Part shown: in pieces, positions 36,806 through 45,078 of the stretch
Position numbering within the stretch: the first letter of the stretch is position 1
Layout: every line of letters begins with the position of its first letter
Assembly (NCBI GenBank): GCA_024275145.1
Contig: JAJRZR010000002.1
Location: 1 to 46,873 of the forward strand
From: Deltaproteobacteria bacterium
GTDB lineage: Bacteria; Desulfobacterota; Dissulfuribacteria; Dissulfuribacterales; QOAL01
DNA length: 46,873 nucleotides
Direction of reading: 5' to 3'
Position numbers and translations under genes: made by a program
The notes under the pieces: generated by a model
The model's database searches: none
Told to the model about the DNA's origin: nothing
Seen by the model: only the letters and a program-made list of their open reading frames with translations

Positions 36806-37693
36806 ATGAAACAGAAGACCCTTTCCATGACGATGCTAGTAATTGTCAGTCTTTTTCTGCTAGCCGGTACCCGGCTGTTTGCTGTAGAACAGCTCCTGCG
36901 TGGCTTTGGTGCAGAGACCCTTACCCAGACCTTTTCCCAGATAAGCCAGGTAATTACTGGGGATTGGCAGCGACTTGGCCTGGAATTTACACGACTTCAG
37001 GGCAAAATTTTCTGGAAGCTCTATCTTGCTGCCATGACAGCCGTGCCGGTACTGTTCCTGCTTCACTATCTGGTTTTCGGACCAAAGACCTTTTCCCACG
37101 AGGGAAAGAAGATCGCCTACTATGCTTCACTTGTTCGGCTGTTTCACTGGCTGGCCGCGATTTCCTTCACGTTGCTGGCTGTAACCGGACTCATGGTGAT
37201 TTTTGGAAAATATCTGGGGGGAGGACACCTGATCATGGGGGCCAGGTTAGTCCACATACCATCCGCCGTGGTCTTTACTGTGAGCGCTGCGGTCCTGTTC
37301 CTTTGTTGGCTGAAGGACATGCTGCCTACTGGTTGTGACCTGGAATGGTTCCTCATCCTTGGTGGCTATCTGAGCCGCAAGAAGAAACCAGTGCCTGCTG
37401 GCAAATTCAATGCCGGCCAGAAGATATGGTTCTGGCTAGCCACTATAGGCGGCCTGGTAATGGCCTACAGTGGTTACTATCTCTTCGCTTTCAATGCAGA
37501 TGTAAATGTGCTGCGAGGATGGGCCATTGTCCACAATTTTCTGGGGGTAGCTATCGTAACCTTCTTTTTGATCCACCTTTACATGTCTGTCTTCGTTGTG
37601 AAGGGATCCTTGAAGAGTATGGTAACCGGCTTCAAGGCAGAGGATGAGGTGGCGATAATGCACAATCGGTATTACCAGCGGCTCGAAAAATAA
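36806..37693 (+). CDS. fdhC: Formate dehydrogenase cytochrome b (gamma) subunit
   Basis: A 295-residue membrane anchor that passes electrons from FdhB to the quinone pool. The N-terminal MLVIVSLFLLAGTRLFAV segment is a likely signal peptide or first helix. Four further membrane spans follow, carrying the di-haem b ligands: RLFHWLAAISF, LVHIPSAVVF, and VHNFLGVAIVTFFLIHLY with two His. This is the FdhC/FdnI cytochrome b556 fold with an extra N-terminal segment. The ATG at 36806 is chosen because CAGGAG lies 7 bases upstream and the signal sequence starts there; the frame is open further upstream but overlaps fdhB. A strong hairpin follows 43 bases after the stop. Confidence 0.93.
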   Translation: MKQKTLSMTMLVIVSLFLLAGTRLFAVEQLLRGFGAETLTQTFSQISQVITGDWQRLGLEFTRLQGKIFWKLYLAAMTAVPVLFLLHYLVFGPKTFSHEGKKIAYYASLVRLFHWLAAISFTLLAVTGLMVIFGKYLGGGHLIMGARLVHIPSAVVFTVSAAVLFLCWLKDMLPTGCDLEWFLILGGYLSRKKKPVPAGKFNAGQKIWFWLATIGGLVMAYSGYYLFAFNADVNVLRGWAIVHNFLGVAIVTFFLIHLYMSVFVVKGSLKSMVTGFKAEDEVAIMHNRYYQRLEK

Positions 37694-37735
37694 CCCTTTT
37701 CATATATTTTGACCATGCGGTGCTTGGTTTCCTGC

Positions 37736-37767
37736 GAAGATACAGCCGAGATTATGGCTGTATTTTC
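37736..37767 (+). terminator. Strong hairpin after fdhC, terminator-like
   Basis: GAAGATACAGCC (37736-37747) pairs with GGCTGTATTTTC (37756-37767): 12 bp with one G-U pair and an 8-base loop. The four T lie within the stem and there is little T run after it, so it may act as a weak terminator, a processing or stability element for the fdh mRNA, or an attenuator before moeA. Confidence 0.5.
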
Positions 37768-37921
37768 ATGTCAAAGGGATGCTCTCAGGGATGGTACGGG
37801 CATGAAAACCAGCGATGATCCATGTAGAATTCCGGCTAACCTGTTTTGTCCGTTCCTTAATTTGTCTAGGCCTTCCCCGTCCACATCAGGAAGTACCGGA
37901 AATAGGGTTCGATTTGTGATT

Positions 37922-39163
37922 ATGAAGCCATTTTTCAAGCTTATGAGCAGGGAAAAACTGCAAGAACTTGTAAAGGCCTTTCCCCCATTGATGCCAGTAT
38001 CCACAGGCCTGGAAGAGGCACTCGGCCTTGTTACGGCGCAGGACTATCATGCACCCGAAGATCTGCCACCCTTTGCCCGTTCCACCATGGACGGATATGC
38101 CATTAGATCAAGGGACACCTTTGGTGCCTCAGAGTCGCAACCTGCACTGTTTCAGGTGATAGGTGAGGTTGCCATGGGTATAAGCCCTGCTGGAATGGCT
38201 ATAGGCCGGGGAGAGGCGGCCAGGATTTGGACGGGCGGAGAGCTTCCGGATGGAGCCGATGCCGTAGTCATGGTCGAATATACCAATGTCCTCTCTGAGG
38301 ATACCATAGAGGTATTTAAGGCCATCGCACCAGGGGGAAATGTCATTGAAAAGGGTGAGGATGTCGAACAGGGAACTTTGATACTGTCCAAGGGAACAAG
38401 GCTCAGGGCACAAGACCTTGGTCTCATGGCAGGTCTTGGCATTTCGAAGATTAAGGCCCATCCAAGGCCAAGGGTAGCCATTATCAGCACAGGTGATGAA
38501 CTTGTCCCCCCTGATGGGCCTGTCCCCAGGGGCAAAATAAGGGACATAAACGCCACCACATTGGCTGCTGCCGTGAAGAATACCGGAGGTGTAAGTTACT
38601 ATCTTGGAATCGTCAGAGACAAGAAAGGCAATCTGGCCGGTATCTGTAAAAAGGCCCTTGCATCGGATGCAGACGTAATCCTGGTCTCTGGTGGAAGCTC
38701 AGTAGGCCAACGGGACTTCACCCTGGAGACCTTCAGCCATATAGAAGGTTCAAGGCTTCTTACCCATGGCGTCTCGGTGCGCCCTGGTAAGCCAACCATA
38801 ATTGCCGAGGTCGGTGGAAAGGCCCTGGTAGGACTGCCGGGGCATGCTGCCTCTGCCATGGTGGTCTTTTATCTCTTTGTATATCCCCTGTTGAGGCGGA
38901 TGATGGGTTTCGTCTCGGACGATGACCTTTACCTGAAGAAGACACGGGCTGCCATATCCAGGAATATCGCATCATCCCCTGGCAAGGAAGAATATTTAAG
39001 GATAAGGATCAAAAAGACGGATAATGGTCCATTGGCCGAGCCTGTATTTGGAAAATCAGGGCTAATTACCCCGCTCGTAAAGGCAGATGGCCTTCTGGTG
39101 ATTCCCCGTGATTCTGAGGGTATTTACGCAGGAGAAGAGGCTGATGTATTGTTGTTCCCGTAA
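37922..39163 (+). CDS. moeA: Molybdopterin molybdenumtransferase MoeA
   Basis: Inserts molybdate (or tungstate) into adenylylated molybdopterin, the last step of basic cofactor synthesis. With the ATG at 37922 the protein has 413 residues, normal for MoeA. Landmarks: FARSTMDGYAIRSRDTFGA in domain III, TGGELPDGADAVV in domain II, the MoaB/Mog-like catalytic domain with AIISTGDELV and VSGGSSVGQRDFT, then GKPTIIAEVGGKALVGLPGHAASAM, and the C-terminal beta-barrel domain IV. An upstream start in the same frame (37709) would add 71 residues unlike MoeA and is rejected. It follows the fdh structural genes and is followed by a second, fused moeA. RBS at 37922 is weak. Confidence 0.93.
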   Translation: MKPFFKLMSREKLQELVKAFPPLMPVSTGLEEALGLVTAQDYHAPEDLPPFARSTMDGYAIRSRDTFGASESQPALFQVIGEVAMGISPAGMAIGRGEAARIWTGGELPDGADAVVMVEYTNVLSEDTIEVFKAIAPGGNVIEKGEDVEQGTLILSKGTRLRAQDLGLMAGLGISKIKAHPRPRVAIISTGDELVPPDGPVPRGKIRDINATTLAAAVKNTGGVSYYLGIVRDKKGNLAGICKKALASDADVILVSGGSSVGQRDFTLETFSHIEGSRLLTHGVSVRPGKPTIIAEVGGKALVGLPGHAASAMVVFYLFVYPLLRRMMGFVSDDDLYLKKTRAAISRNIASSPGKEEYLRIRIKKTDNGPLAEPVFGKSGLITPLVKADGLLVIPRDSEGIYAGEEADVLLFP

Positions 39164-39311
39164 CCTGCCAGTTTATGGGCCGAATCCAAACCTTCATGCG
39201 GTCCATATCTTTGAGGCCGTATTCCAATGAAAACATGGCCCAATGGCAGGATTTATCTTTACGGTAATATCGACACAAAACACGTAAGGCCTCTTAAGGG
39301 ATACTGAAGGT

Positions 39312-41240
39312 ATGAGACGACGCAGGATTTATCTGAAAATGAAAGAACCGGAAGAGGCCCTCGATATCTTCTTGAGACACATCTCGCCAGAGACATTACT
39401 GTCTACAGAGAAGGTTGCCAGTAAGGAGGCGGCAGGCCGCGTGACTGCAAAGCCTGTCACCGCACTCTTGTCATCACCGACTTACCATTCGGCCGCCATG
39501 GATGGATATGCCGTAAGGGCAAGGGATACCTTCGGTGCCTCGGAGCACAGGCCCTTTTCCCTGGAAACAGGAAGGCAGGCTTGGCCTGTCAATACCGGGC
39601 AGGTCATGCCTGCCGGTACCGACGCTGTCATCATGATCGAGGACGTTTTTCATGTCAGCAATGCCATGATAGAAATCATAGCCCCTGTCTTTCCCTGGCA
39701 AAACGTCCGCAAGGTAGGAGAGGATATAGTTGCTACAGAGCTGCTTTTGCCGGCCAACCATGTAATTTCACCCTATGACGTGGCAGCTCTGGTTACAGGC
39801 GGTGTACTGGATCTGCTCGTATGGGAGAAACCCAAGGTGGTCATCATACCCACAGGTTCCGAGCTGATACAGGCAGAAGATGTATTGATTTCAGGGAATA
39901 GCCTGGGTAAGACCATCGAATCCAACTCCGCCATGCTATCTGCCATGGCCGTCAATCATGGTGCTGAGGTATCCGTATGGGACATAGTTTCCGATGACAT
40001 CAGGCTTATCAAGGATACCCTTCAAAGGGCAATTGATTCAGATGCCCACTTGATAGTATTGAATGCCGGCTCTTCCGCAGGCAGTGCCGATTATACCGTC
40101 CATACCATCGAAAAGCTTGGCGATCTTCTGGTACATGGCATAACGATGATGCCCGGAAAACCTACGGCGCTGGGTATAATCAAAGGCAAGCCTGTCATAG
40201 GAAATCCAGGTTATCCGGTTTCGTCAGCCCTCTCCTTTGAAAGGTTTGTGCTCCCTGCTCTGAACAAACTCCAGTTCAAAACGCCTCCTAAGAGACAAAG
40301 GATAGAGGCAATCGTTGGAAGGAATATACCTTCGAGATCCGGCCTCAGGGAATTCCGGAGGGTTATCGCTGGGAAGGTAGAAGATAAATTCATCGCTGTA
40401 CCCTTGAGAAAGGGGGCTGGCAGTATAACGACCCTTACCAGGGCCAATGCCATGATCGAGATACCTGAAAATGCGGAAGGGGTGGAAGAGGGTACAAGGG
40501 CCATGATTGAACTCTTGCGGGAAGAGGAGGATATATCCAGGACGTTGTTGTGTATAGGAAGCCACGACCTGGCACTGGATATCCTCAAGGACATGCTCCA
40601 ACGCAGGCATCCGGCCTTTTATCTCTATTCCAACCACGTTGGAAGTCTCGGCGGGCTTATGGCAATCAAGAAAGGCCTGGCACATATGGCAGGTACCCAT
40701 CTCCTTGACCCGACATCGGGCGAATACAACATGAGTTATGTAAAGCGCTATCTTGCCGATGTGCCTGTGGCCCTGGTAACTCTGACCCACAGGCAGCAGG
40801 GTTTAATGGTACTGCCTGGTAACCCCAAAGGCATAGCAGGGATTGAGGATCTGGCACGCCGTGATGTCACATTTATAAATCGACAGTCAGGTTCAGGAAC
40901 CAGGGTTCTCCTGGACTATCATCTTGACAAGGCTGGGATAGATCCTGACCAGATACATGGCTATCAGGATGAGGAATATACCCACATGGCAGTAGCTGTA
41001 GACATCTTGAGTAACAAGGCCGACACAGGGCTTGGTATACTTTCAGCCGCAAGGGCGCTGGGCCTTGAATTCATACCCCTGGCAGAGGAACGATATGATC
41101 TGGCAGTACCAATGGTACAGATGGGGCATCCTGGAGTGAAGGCCCTGCTAGAAATAATAAGTTCCCAGGACTTCAGATCGAAAATCGAAGGACTAGGAGG
41201 ATACAGTACCCGTAAGACAGGAAGGATTATAAGGCCTTGA
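39312..41240 (+). CDS. MoeA fused to a periplasmic-binding-protein-like domain
   Basis: A 642-residue cytoplasmic protein. Residues 1-405 are a MoeA: SAAMDGYAVRARDTFGA, MPAGTDAVIMIED, IIPTGSELIQ, LNAGSSAGSADYT and KPVIGNPGYPVSS, with the catalytic signature altered from SGGxSxG to NAGSSAG. From about 410 (TLLCIGSHDLALDILKDML) to the end runs a PBP-like domain (LAHMAGTHLLDPTSGEYN, then FINRQSGSGTRVLLDYHL), as in the MoeA/LysR-substrate-domain fusions known from sulfate reducers and archaea. That domain resembles molybdate/tungstate-binding folds, so it may sense or deliver the oxyanion. The ATG at 39312 is behind GAAGG. Having both a normal MoeA and this fusion side by side suggests division between Mo and W, which is inference. 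Confidence 0.92.
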   Translation: MRRRRIYLKMKEPEEALDIFLRHISPETLLSTEKVASKEAAGRVTAKPVTALLSSPTYHSAAMDGYAVRARDTFGASEHRPFSLETGRQAWPVNTGQVMPAGTDAVIMIEDVFHVSNAMIEIIAPVFPWQNVRKVGEDIVATELLLPANHVISPYDVAALVTGGVLDLLVWEKPKVVIIPTGSELIQAEDVLISGNSLGKTIESNSAMLSAMAVNHGAEVSVWDIVSDDIRLIKDTLQRAIDSDAHLIVLNAGSSAGSADYTVHTIEKLGDLLVHGITMMPGKPTALGIIKGKPVIGNPGYPVSSALSFERFVLPALNKLQFKTPPKRQRIEAIVGRNIPSRSGLREFRRVIAGKVEDKFIAVPLRKGAGSITTLTRANAMIEIPENAEGVEEGTRAMIELLREEEDISRTLLCIGSHDLALDILKDMLQRRHPAFYLYSNHVGSLGGLMAIKKGLAHMAGTHLLDPTSGEYNMSYVKRYLADVPVALVTLTHRQQGLMVLPGNPKGIAGIEDLARRDVTFINRQSGSGTRVLLDYHLDKAGIDPDQIHGYQDEEYTHMAVAVDILSNKADTGLGILSAARALGLEFIPLAEERYDLAVPMVQMGHPGVKALLEIISSQDFRSKIEGLGGYSTRKTGRIIRP

Positions 41241-41273
41241 GACAAGCCCTTGCATAGCTCAGGTTGAGGGGTC

Positions 41274-42041
41274 TTACCTTACGATAATCCTCTCCGGTGC
41301 ATGGAACACGTTTACCCTATCCGGCCTGGCGTATCCTATCAGTGTTACACCCGCCCTTCTCGCTATAGCAAGTCCGAGAGAAGACGGCGCAGTGCGCGAC
41401 ATGATTACAGGAATCCCGATTCTTGCACATTTAAGTACCATGTCTGAGGTAAGCCTTCCGGTGGTATACACAGCCCCTTTGGGAGTGAATTTTCCAAGCA
41501 ATATCGCTCCGATAATCTTATCTACAGCATTATGCCTGCCTACGTCGTCATAGCACGCCTTGAGTTCTCCGTCCGACCAGAAGCCGCATGCATGCACGCA
41601 GTGTGTCTTCTTTTGCATGTCAGAGTGTCGGAGTACGGACATTATAAAGTCCCTTATGTCCGGGAAATCGATTTGGTATTCTGCAGGTTCGTCAAAGGCC
41701 CCTTCAAGCATTTGCCTCGAGATCTTCCCTGTGCCACCGCATCCTGACGTGATAATTACCTCCTTAGGGCCGCTTTGTTCCACGTCGGCATAGACGGATA
41801 TGCGGCCTTGCGGGCAGACATACACCTCCTTCACCTCCTCTGGTCTAGATATGTATCCCTGTCCAAACAGGAATCCCACACCAAATTCCTCCAGCGCCAC
41901 GGGCAATACCATTGATGAGCCGATCACTTCGTCGTTCAATGCAACCTTGTAGGGTACCTCCATGGCAAGACTTTCCTGGCGCATACTTATCCCAGTAGTG
42001 CTAAGTATAAAGGTGTCCGATTTGATATTCAAACGATTCAT
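41274..42041 (-). CDS. fdhD: Formate dehydrogenase accessory sulfurtransferase FdhD
   Basis: Transfers sulfur from a cysteine desulfurase to the Mo/W cofactor so that formate dehydrogenase becomes active. About 255 residues from the ATG at 42041, which overlaps the stop of the GDT1-like gene as ATGA (an ATG at 42059 is the alternative). Family landmarks: FGVGFLFGQGYI, THCVHACGFWSDGELKACYDDVGRHNAVDKIIG, VYTTGRLTSDMVLKCARIGIPVIMSRTAPSS. The sulfur-carrying loop reads TSGCGGTGK with Cys near 101 and Thr where E. coli FdhD has a second Cys (its C-x-x-C pair), so this is a single-cysteine loop. It is convergent with the fused moeA and is co-transcribed with the two genes upstream. Confidence 0.94.
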   Translation of the reverse strand: MNRLNIKSDTFILSTTGISMRQESLAMEVPYKVALNDEVIGSSMVLPVALEEFGVGFLFGQGYISRPEEVKEVYVCPQGRISVYADVEQSGPKEVIITSGCGGTGKISRQMLEGAFDEPAEYQIDFPDIRDFIMSVLRHSDMQKKTHCVHACGFWSDGELKACYDDVGRHNAVDKIIGAILLGKFTPKGAVYTTGRLTSDMVLKCARIGIPVIMSRTAPSSLGLAIARRAGVTLIGYARPDRVNVFHAPERIIVR

Positions 42042-42310
42042 GCCTTGAGAAGGGTCCATATGCCTATGCCGATAAAGCCCATGCCTGCAATATAATGGAG
42101 ATGCCTCTCGCTTATATATTGGGAAACGAGGCTTCCTACCAATACACCAATACCCGATGCAAGGATCAACGCCAGTGAGGCACCAATAAATATTGTAAGT
42201 TTGCTGGCATCCCTGTCAGCTGCAAAGAGTATCGTGGCCAATTGGGTTTTGTCGCCAAGTTCAGCAATAAATACTACGGTAAAAACGGTAAAAAGTACTT
42301 TATATTCCAA
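42038..42310 (-). CDS. Half-size GDT1/TMEM165 (UPF0016) membrane transporter
   Basis: A ~90-residue membrane protein with three hydrophobic segments and one copy of the family signature E-x-G-D-K-(T/S), here AELGDKTQLATIL. Family members export Mn2+ or exchange Ca2+/H+; full-length ones (about 190 residues) have two such motifs, and half-size forms must pair up. I prefer a TTG start at 42310 because GAGG lies about 8 bases upstream and the hydrophobic domain begins right there. An in-frame ATG at 42364 would add 18 polar residues with no clear RBS. The stop overlaps fdhD. The link to formate dehydrogenase maturation is unexplained; it may just share a transcript. Confidence 0.85.
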   Translation of the reverse strand: MEYKVLFTVFTVVFIAELGDKTQLATILFAADRDASKLTIFIGASLALILASGIGVLVGSLVSQYISERHLHYIAGMGFIGIGIWTLLKA

Positions 42311-42397
42311 TTCACTTCCTCTTGTTTTATCCGGAAGTCTTTCCGTAGGCCTGTGCCTAGCCATATTCCGACATCTATATATGAATTCAAGGAATGA

Positions 42398-42868
42398 TTA
42401 GACCCGCTTGGTGATCAACCAATAGGTGATACCCAGTGAAAGTACCACTGCAGCAGTACCATAAACGTACGGTGGGGTTATTTCACTGAAGTCAAAGATG
42501 ATAACCTTCCTGGCTATAGCCATCAATGCAGTGCCGACAACCAATCGTACAGGGATTATATTGGTGCTCAGGTACATCCTTATATTTATAAATATCTCTA
42601 TAGCGATGAGTACGGCCAGGAATGCCCCAAAAGTAGCTAATATATCACTTATTTTCAGCAACAGAAAAGGTGGTTCTGTAAGACGTTGATACAATATGTA
42701 GATTACATCACCAATCCCCCATACGATTACGACCACCATCAAAATGGCAAGGATCCTTACTGCAAATTGAATGATTCGGTGGAGAATACGGATGGTGGAA
42801 TCCTCATGCTCCAGGTGAAGCTCATGGCCAGGTTCGTGAAGTTGCAGATTGTTTTTCCCATCAGTCAT
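42398..42868 (-). CDS. PsiE-family (phosphate-starvation-inducible E-like) membrane protein
   Basis: A 156-residue integral membrane protein with four hydrophobic spans: ILAILMVVVIVWGIGDVIYILY, LLLKISDILATFGAFLAVLIAI, IPVRLVVGTALMAIARKVII and YGTAAVVLSLGITYWLI. The R-x-x-V-x-x-A-L-M-A-I-A-R-K-V-I-I segment is the PsiE family hallmark. Function is unknown in the family beyond phosphate-starvation induction in E. coli. The ATG at 42868 is chosen since GGAG lies 9 bases upstream; the ATG at 42883 and the long in-frame upstream extension have no support. It is first in a minus-strand operon with the GDT1-like gene and fdhD, and is divergent from the FliK-like gene. Confidence 0.82.
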   Translation of the reverse strand: MTDGKNNLQLHEPGHELHLEHEDSTIRILHRIIQFAVRILAILMVVVIVWGIGDVIYILYQRLTEPPFLLLKISDILATFGAFLAVLIAIEIFINIRMYLSTNIIPVRLVVGTALMAIARKVIIFDFSEITPPYVYGTAAVVLSLGITYWLITKRV

Positions 42869-42921
42869 GAATCTTTTCTCCATACCAGTTATTGTTTTCG
42901 AAAGACAGCGGTTTTTTTTCA

Positions 42922-42935
42922 AACATGGCCATGTT
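42922..42935. promoter_or_regulatory. 14-bp perfect palindrome in a divergent promoter region
   Basis: AACATGGCCATGTT is a perfect palindrome in the 215-base gap between the psiE-like (-) and fliK-like (+) genes, a position suited to a dimeric regulator acting on one or both. No second copy was noticed. Confidence 0.35.
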
Positions 42936-42956
42936 ATCCACAATAATAGCTCTAAC

Positions 42957-42984
42957 TCAAGTCCTTTCACGATCTGTCCGAAAA
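42957..42984 (+). promoter_or_regulatory. Possible sigma-28 flagellar promoter before the fliK-like gene
   Basis: TCAAGTCC, 12 bases, then TCCGAAAA resembles the flagellar sigma-28 consensus (TAAAGTTT, 11 bases, GCCGATAA), matching 5 of 8 and 6 of 8 positions with a spacer one base too long. It lies about 100 bases before the FliK-like start. Suggestive only. Confidence 0.25.
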
Positions 42985-43083
42985 AACAATTAAGAAGGCC
43001 TTGGTGTGTCCGCTCTTTTTTGCCGTAGAGGTCCTTAAAACCGGGGGGAGAAGATATCCCAAGAATTTTTTCAGGAAAAAACA

Positions 43084-45078
43084 ATGATAAAAAATTACCT
43101 GCCTGGAATCTATCCCAGGCCCGGAAGGGATTCTAATATACGTACCTCTGGTCGCACGGAGGCTACCGGATTATCCGATCCAGCTATACCCGTATTTAAG
43201 CCCGGTGATATAATTGAAGGGCTCATCTTGAAGGCCCAGGGCTCAATCTATACGATCGATACCGGCATGGGGGAGATCCTTGCAAAGAGTGAAAGATCTC
43301 TCGAACCTGGAAGCCTCATTAAACTCCAGGTCCTGGATGACAGGATACCAGCATCCGTCAAGCTTATCCAGGAAGTGTCTTCAGGATCGTCGACCCTTCA
43401 AAAGGCTGCAAAGGACTTCCTGGCCCTCAGATCAAACCTGTCCAATCTGCCAAGGCTGGTTCAAGATCCAATGGGAGCATCATCCAGGGCATTTCCCGAG
43501 ATAGATTATCCTTCCGGTTTGCCCCACGGATTTTCAGATCTTGCCAGGGCATTTGTACAGGGAGGTGATCCTGAGCCTGAAAAACTGAGGCTGCTCATGG
43601 GGCTGATTTCTTTTGATCCTTCATCAAAGATCCCTACCTTTCCCTTGAAACAAATCCTCATGGGGGCCTCTGAATCTCCACCCCTGTCAGATATGACTGG
43701 ATGGATCGATACCAAGCCAGGAATCCTGGTACAGAAACATACAGAAACATCCCAGGGGCAGGTGCATATTTCGAGAGCCATCCAAGACGGTCCACTTCGA
43801 GATGATCCGGTTATTGGACAGATTGATTTTAAGGAAACGATTACCAAAGATTCGTTGTCTTCGGGTAAGGTCACAGTGCAACCAGGAAAGGCTGGCCCGG
43901 ATACCTCAAATATATCCCGGAAAATCGATATGCCAAATTCCCAAGGGGCCAAGGCACATGGAAATTTTTGGAAGGCAGACGGTTCCAGACCCATGACCTA
44001 TGAGACACAAGAAAGTAATGGATCAAGGCCTGCGACCGGATCAGATGAAGGGTCTTGGGTGCAGAGGACGACAGGGCCAATGCCTAGCTTCGATACAGGA
44101 GATACGTCCACACCTTCAAGGACAGACGTGCCCACACCAGGACCTGGCAAGTCATTCATTCCATTTGAAAAGATCGATCAAGGCCTTGAGATCATTACCA
44201 AGCAGCATACTGGATGGAGCGTTTTTGAGGGACAGCCATCGGATACAAGGGCTAGACAGCCCGAAGCTCGTTCGACAGGGGAACATCCGATTCAAGGTAA
44301 GGCAATGCCGTCAATTGATAGTCCAAGGAAGATATCTAACACCTTTGAAGGCAAGGATGACATTTCCCATTCCCCGAAAGGAACCAGCAGTAATGACCAT
44401 GTATCCAGGCTTCATGCGGCCCGTACACCCGAAACTGTCCCTCAGGATATAAAGATACGTCATAGGGATAGGTTGCATTTTCACGGTAAGGAGGTCGGTA
44501 TTGAAATTACAGACAGGATTACTGCCCATGATGATAGTCAAAAACAGGATGGAGCAGCTAGCCTGCGTACGATCGATGAAAGGTTAGAAAGTCACCAAAG
44601 GAATACCGTGCCATCCTGGGTCGAGCATTTTGTCAATCATGTAGAATCAATCCACAACCTGCGGCACCTGTACCAGAAGGAGCTGAATCTGGCGTTGGTT
44701 CTCATTCCCTTTATATTTGAGAACGGACAGGGAACAGGACATTGGGCCGTGTGGGGCGAAGAGGACAAAGGACAACATGGGAAACGATCTTCTGGTTACC
44801 ATCTTGCTTTTGACCTGGATCTAAATAATCTGGTACCGGTAAAGATACACATTTTCCTCAGATCGAAAAGGCTCGATATTTATATGGGTGCCGCTTCAGA
44901 GGGGCTTACAATCCTACGCCAGGGTTTTTTTGAATTGAAGCAATCGCTCCAGAGACTTGGGTACCAGGTAGAACTTACAGAGGTGTTCACAATAGAAGGT
45001 GCTGGACAACCGTTGTTGCCAGGGATGGAGGTCCACGATGTGCTAAACCCCAAGGGCTCTTGCCACTTCGTAACATGA
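43084..45078 (+). CDS. FliK-like flagellar hook-length control protein
   Basis: A 664-residue protein. Residues about 35-105 form a small beta domain (FKPGDIIEGLILKAQGSIYTIDTG) typical of the N-terminus of FliK-like proteins in Desulfobacterota. Residues about 110-500 are low-complexity, rich in Ser, Thr, Pro, Gly and Gln and poorly conserved, as expected for a molecular ruler. The C-terminal ~140 residues (ELNLALVLIPFIFENGQ ... HLAFDLDLNNLVPVKIHIFLRSKRLDIYMGA ... ILRQGFFELKQSLQRLGYQVEL) match the FliK/Flg_hook C-terminal fold that switches export specificity through FlhB. RBS AGGA precedes the ATG. It overlaps the FlhB-C-like gene by ATGA, a pairing that supports the assignment. Confidence 0.82.
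   Translation: MIKNYLPGIYPRPGRDSNIRTSGRTEATGLSDPAIPVFKPGDIIEGLILKAQGSIYTIDTGMGEILAKSERSLEPGSLIKLQVLDDRIPASVKLIQEVSSGSSTLQKAAKDFLALRSNLSNLPRLVQDPMGASSRAFPEIDYPSGLPHGFSDLARAFVQGGDPEPEKLRLLMGLISFDPSSKIPTFPLKQILMGASESPPLSDMTGWIDTKPGILVQKHTETSQGQVHISRAIQDGPLRDDPVIGQIDFKETITKDSLSSGKVTVQPGKAGPDTSNISRKIDMPNSQGAKAHGNFWKADGSRPMTYETQESNGSRPATGSDEGSWVQRTTGPMPSFDTGDTSTPSRTDVPTPGPGKSFIPFEKIDQGLEIITKQHTGWSVFEGQPSDTRARQPEARSTGEHPIQGKAMPSIDSPRKISNTFEGKDDISHSPKGTSSNDHVSRLHAARTPETVPQDIKIRHRDRLHFHGKEVGIEITDRITAHDDSQKQDGAASLRTIDERLESHQRNTVPSWVEHFVNHVESIHNLRHLYQKELNLALVLIPFIFENGQGTGHWAVWGEEDKGQHGKRSSGYHLAFDLDLNNLVPVKIHIFLRSKRLDIYMGAASEGLTILRQGFFELKQSLQRLGYQVELTEVFTIEGAGQPLLPGMEVHDVLNPKGSCHFVT

Noticed and set aside
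37694-37921. Molybdenum-cofactor riboswitch before moeA
   Set aside because: A strong hairpin is present but I could not find the conserved core of that RNA family.
37691-37922. fdhC and moeA share a frame separated by one TAA, suggesting a third nonsense event or a fusion
   Set aside because: The 76 codons between them resemble neither family, fdhC ends normally, and moeA begins normally at 37922; the open spacer can arise by chance.
42365-42400. psiE-like and GDT1-like genes also share a frame across a single TAA
   Set aside because: The psiE-like protein ends at its usual point after the last helix, and the short spacer has no family sequence.
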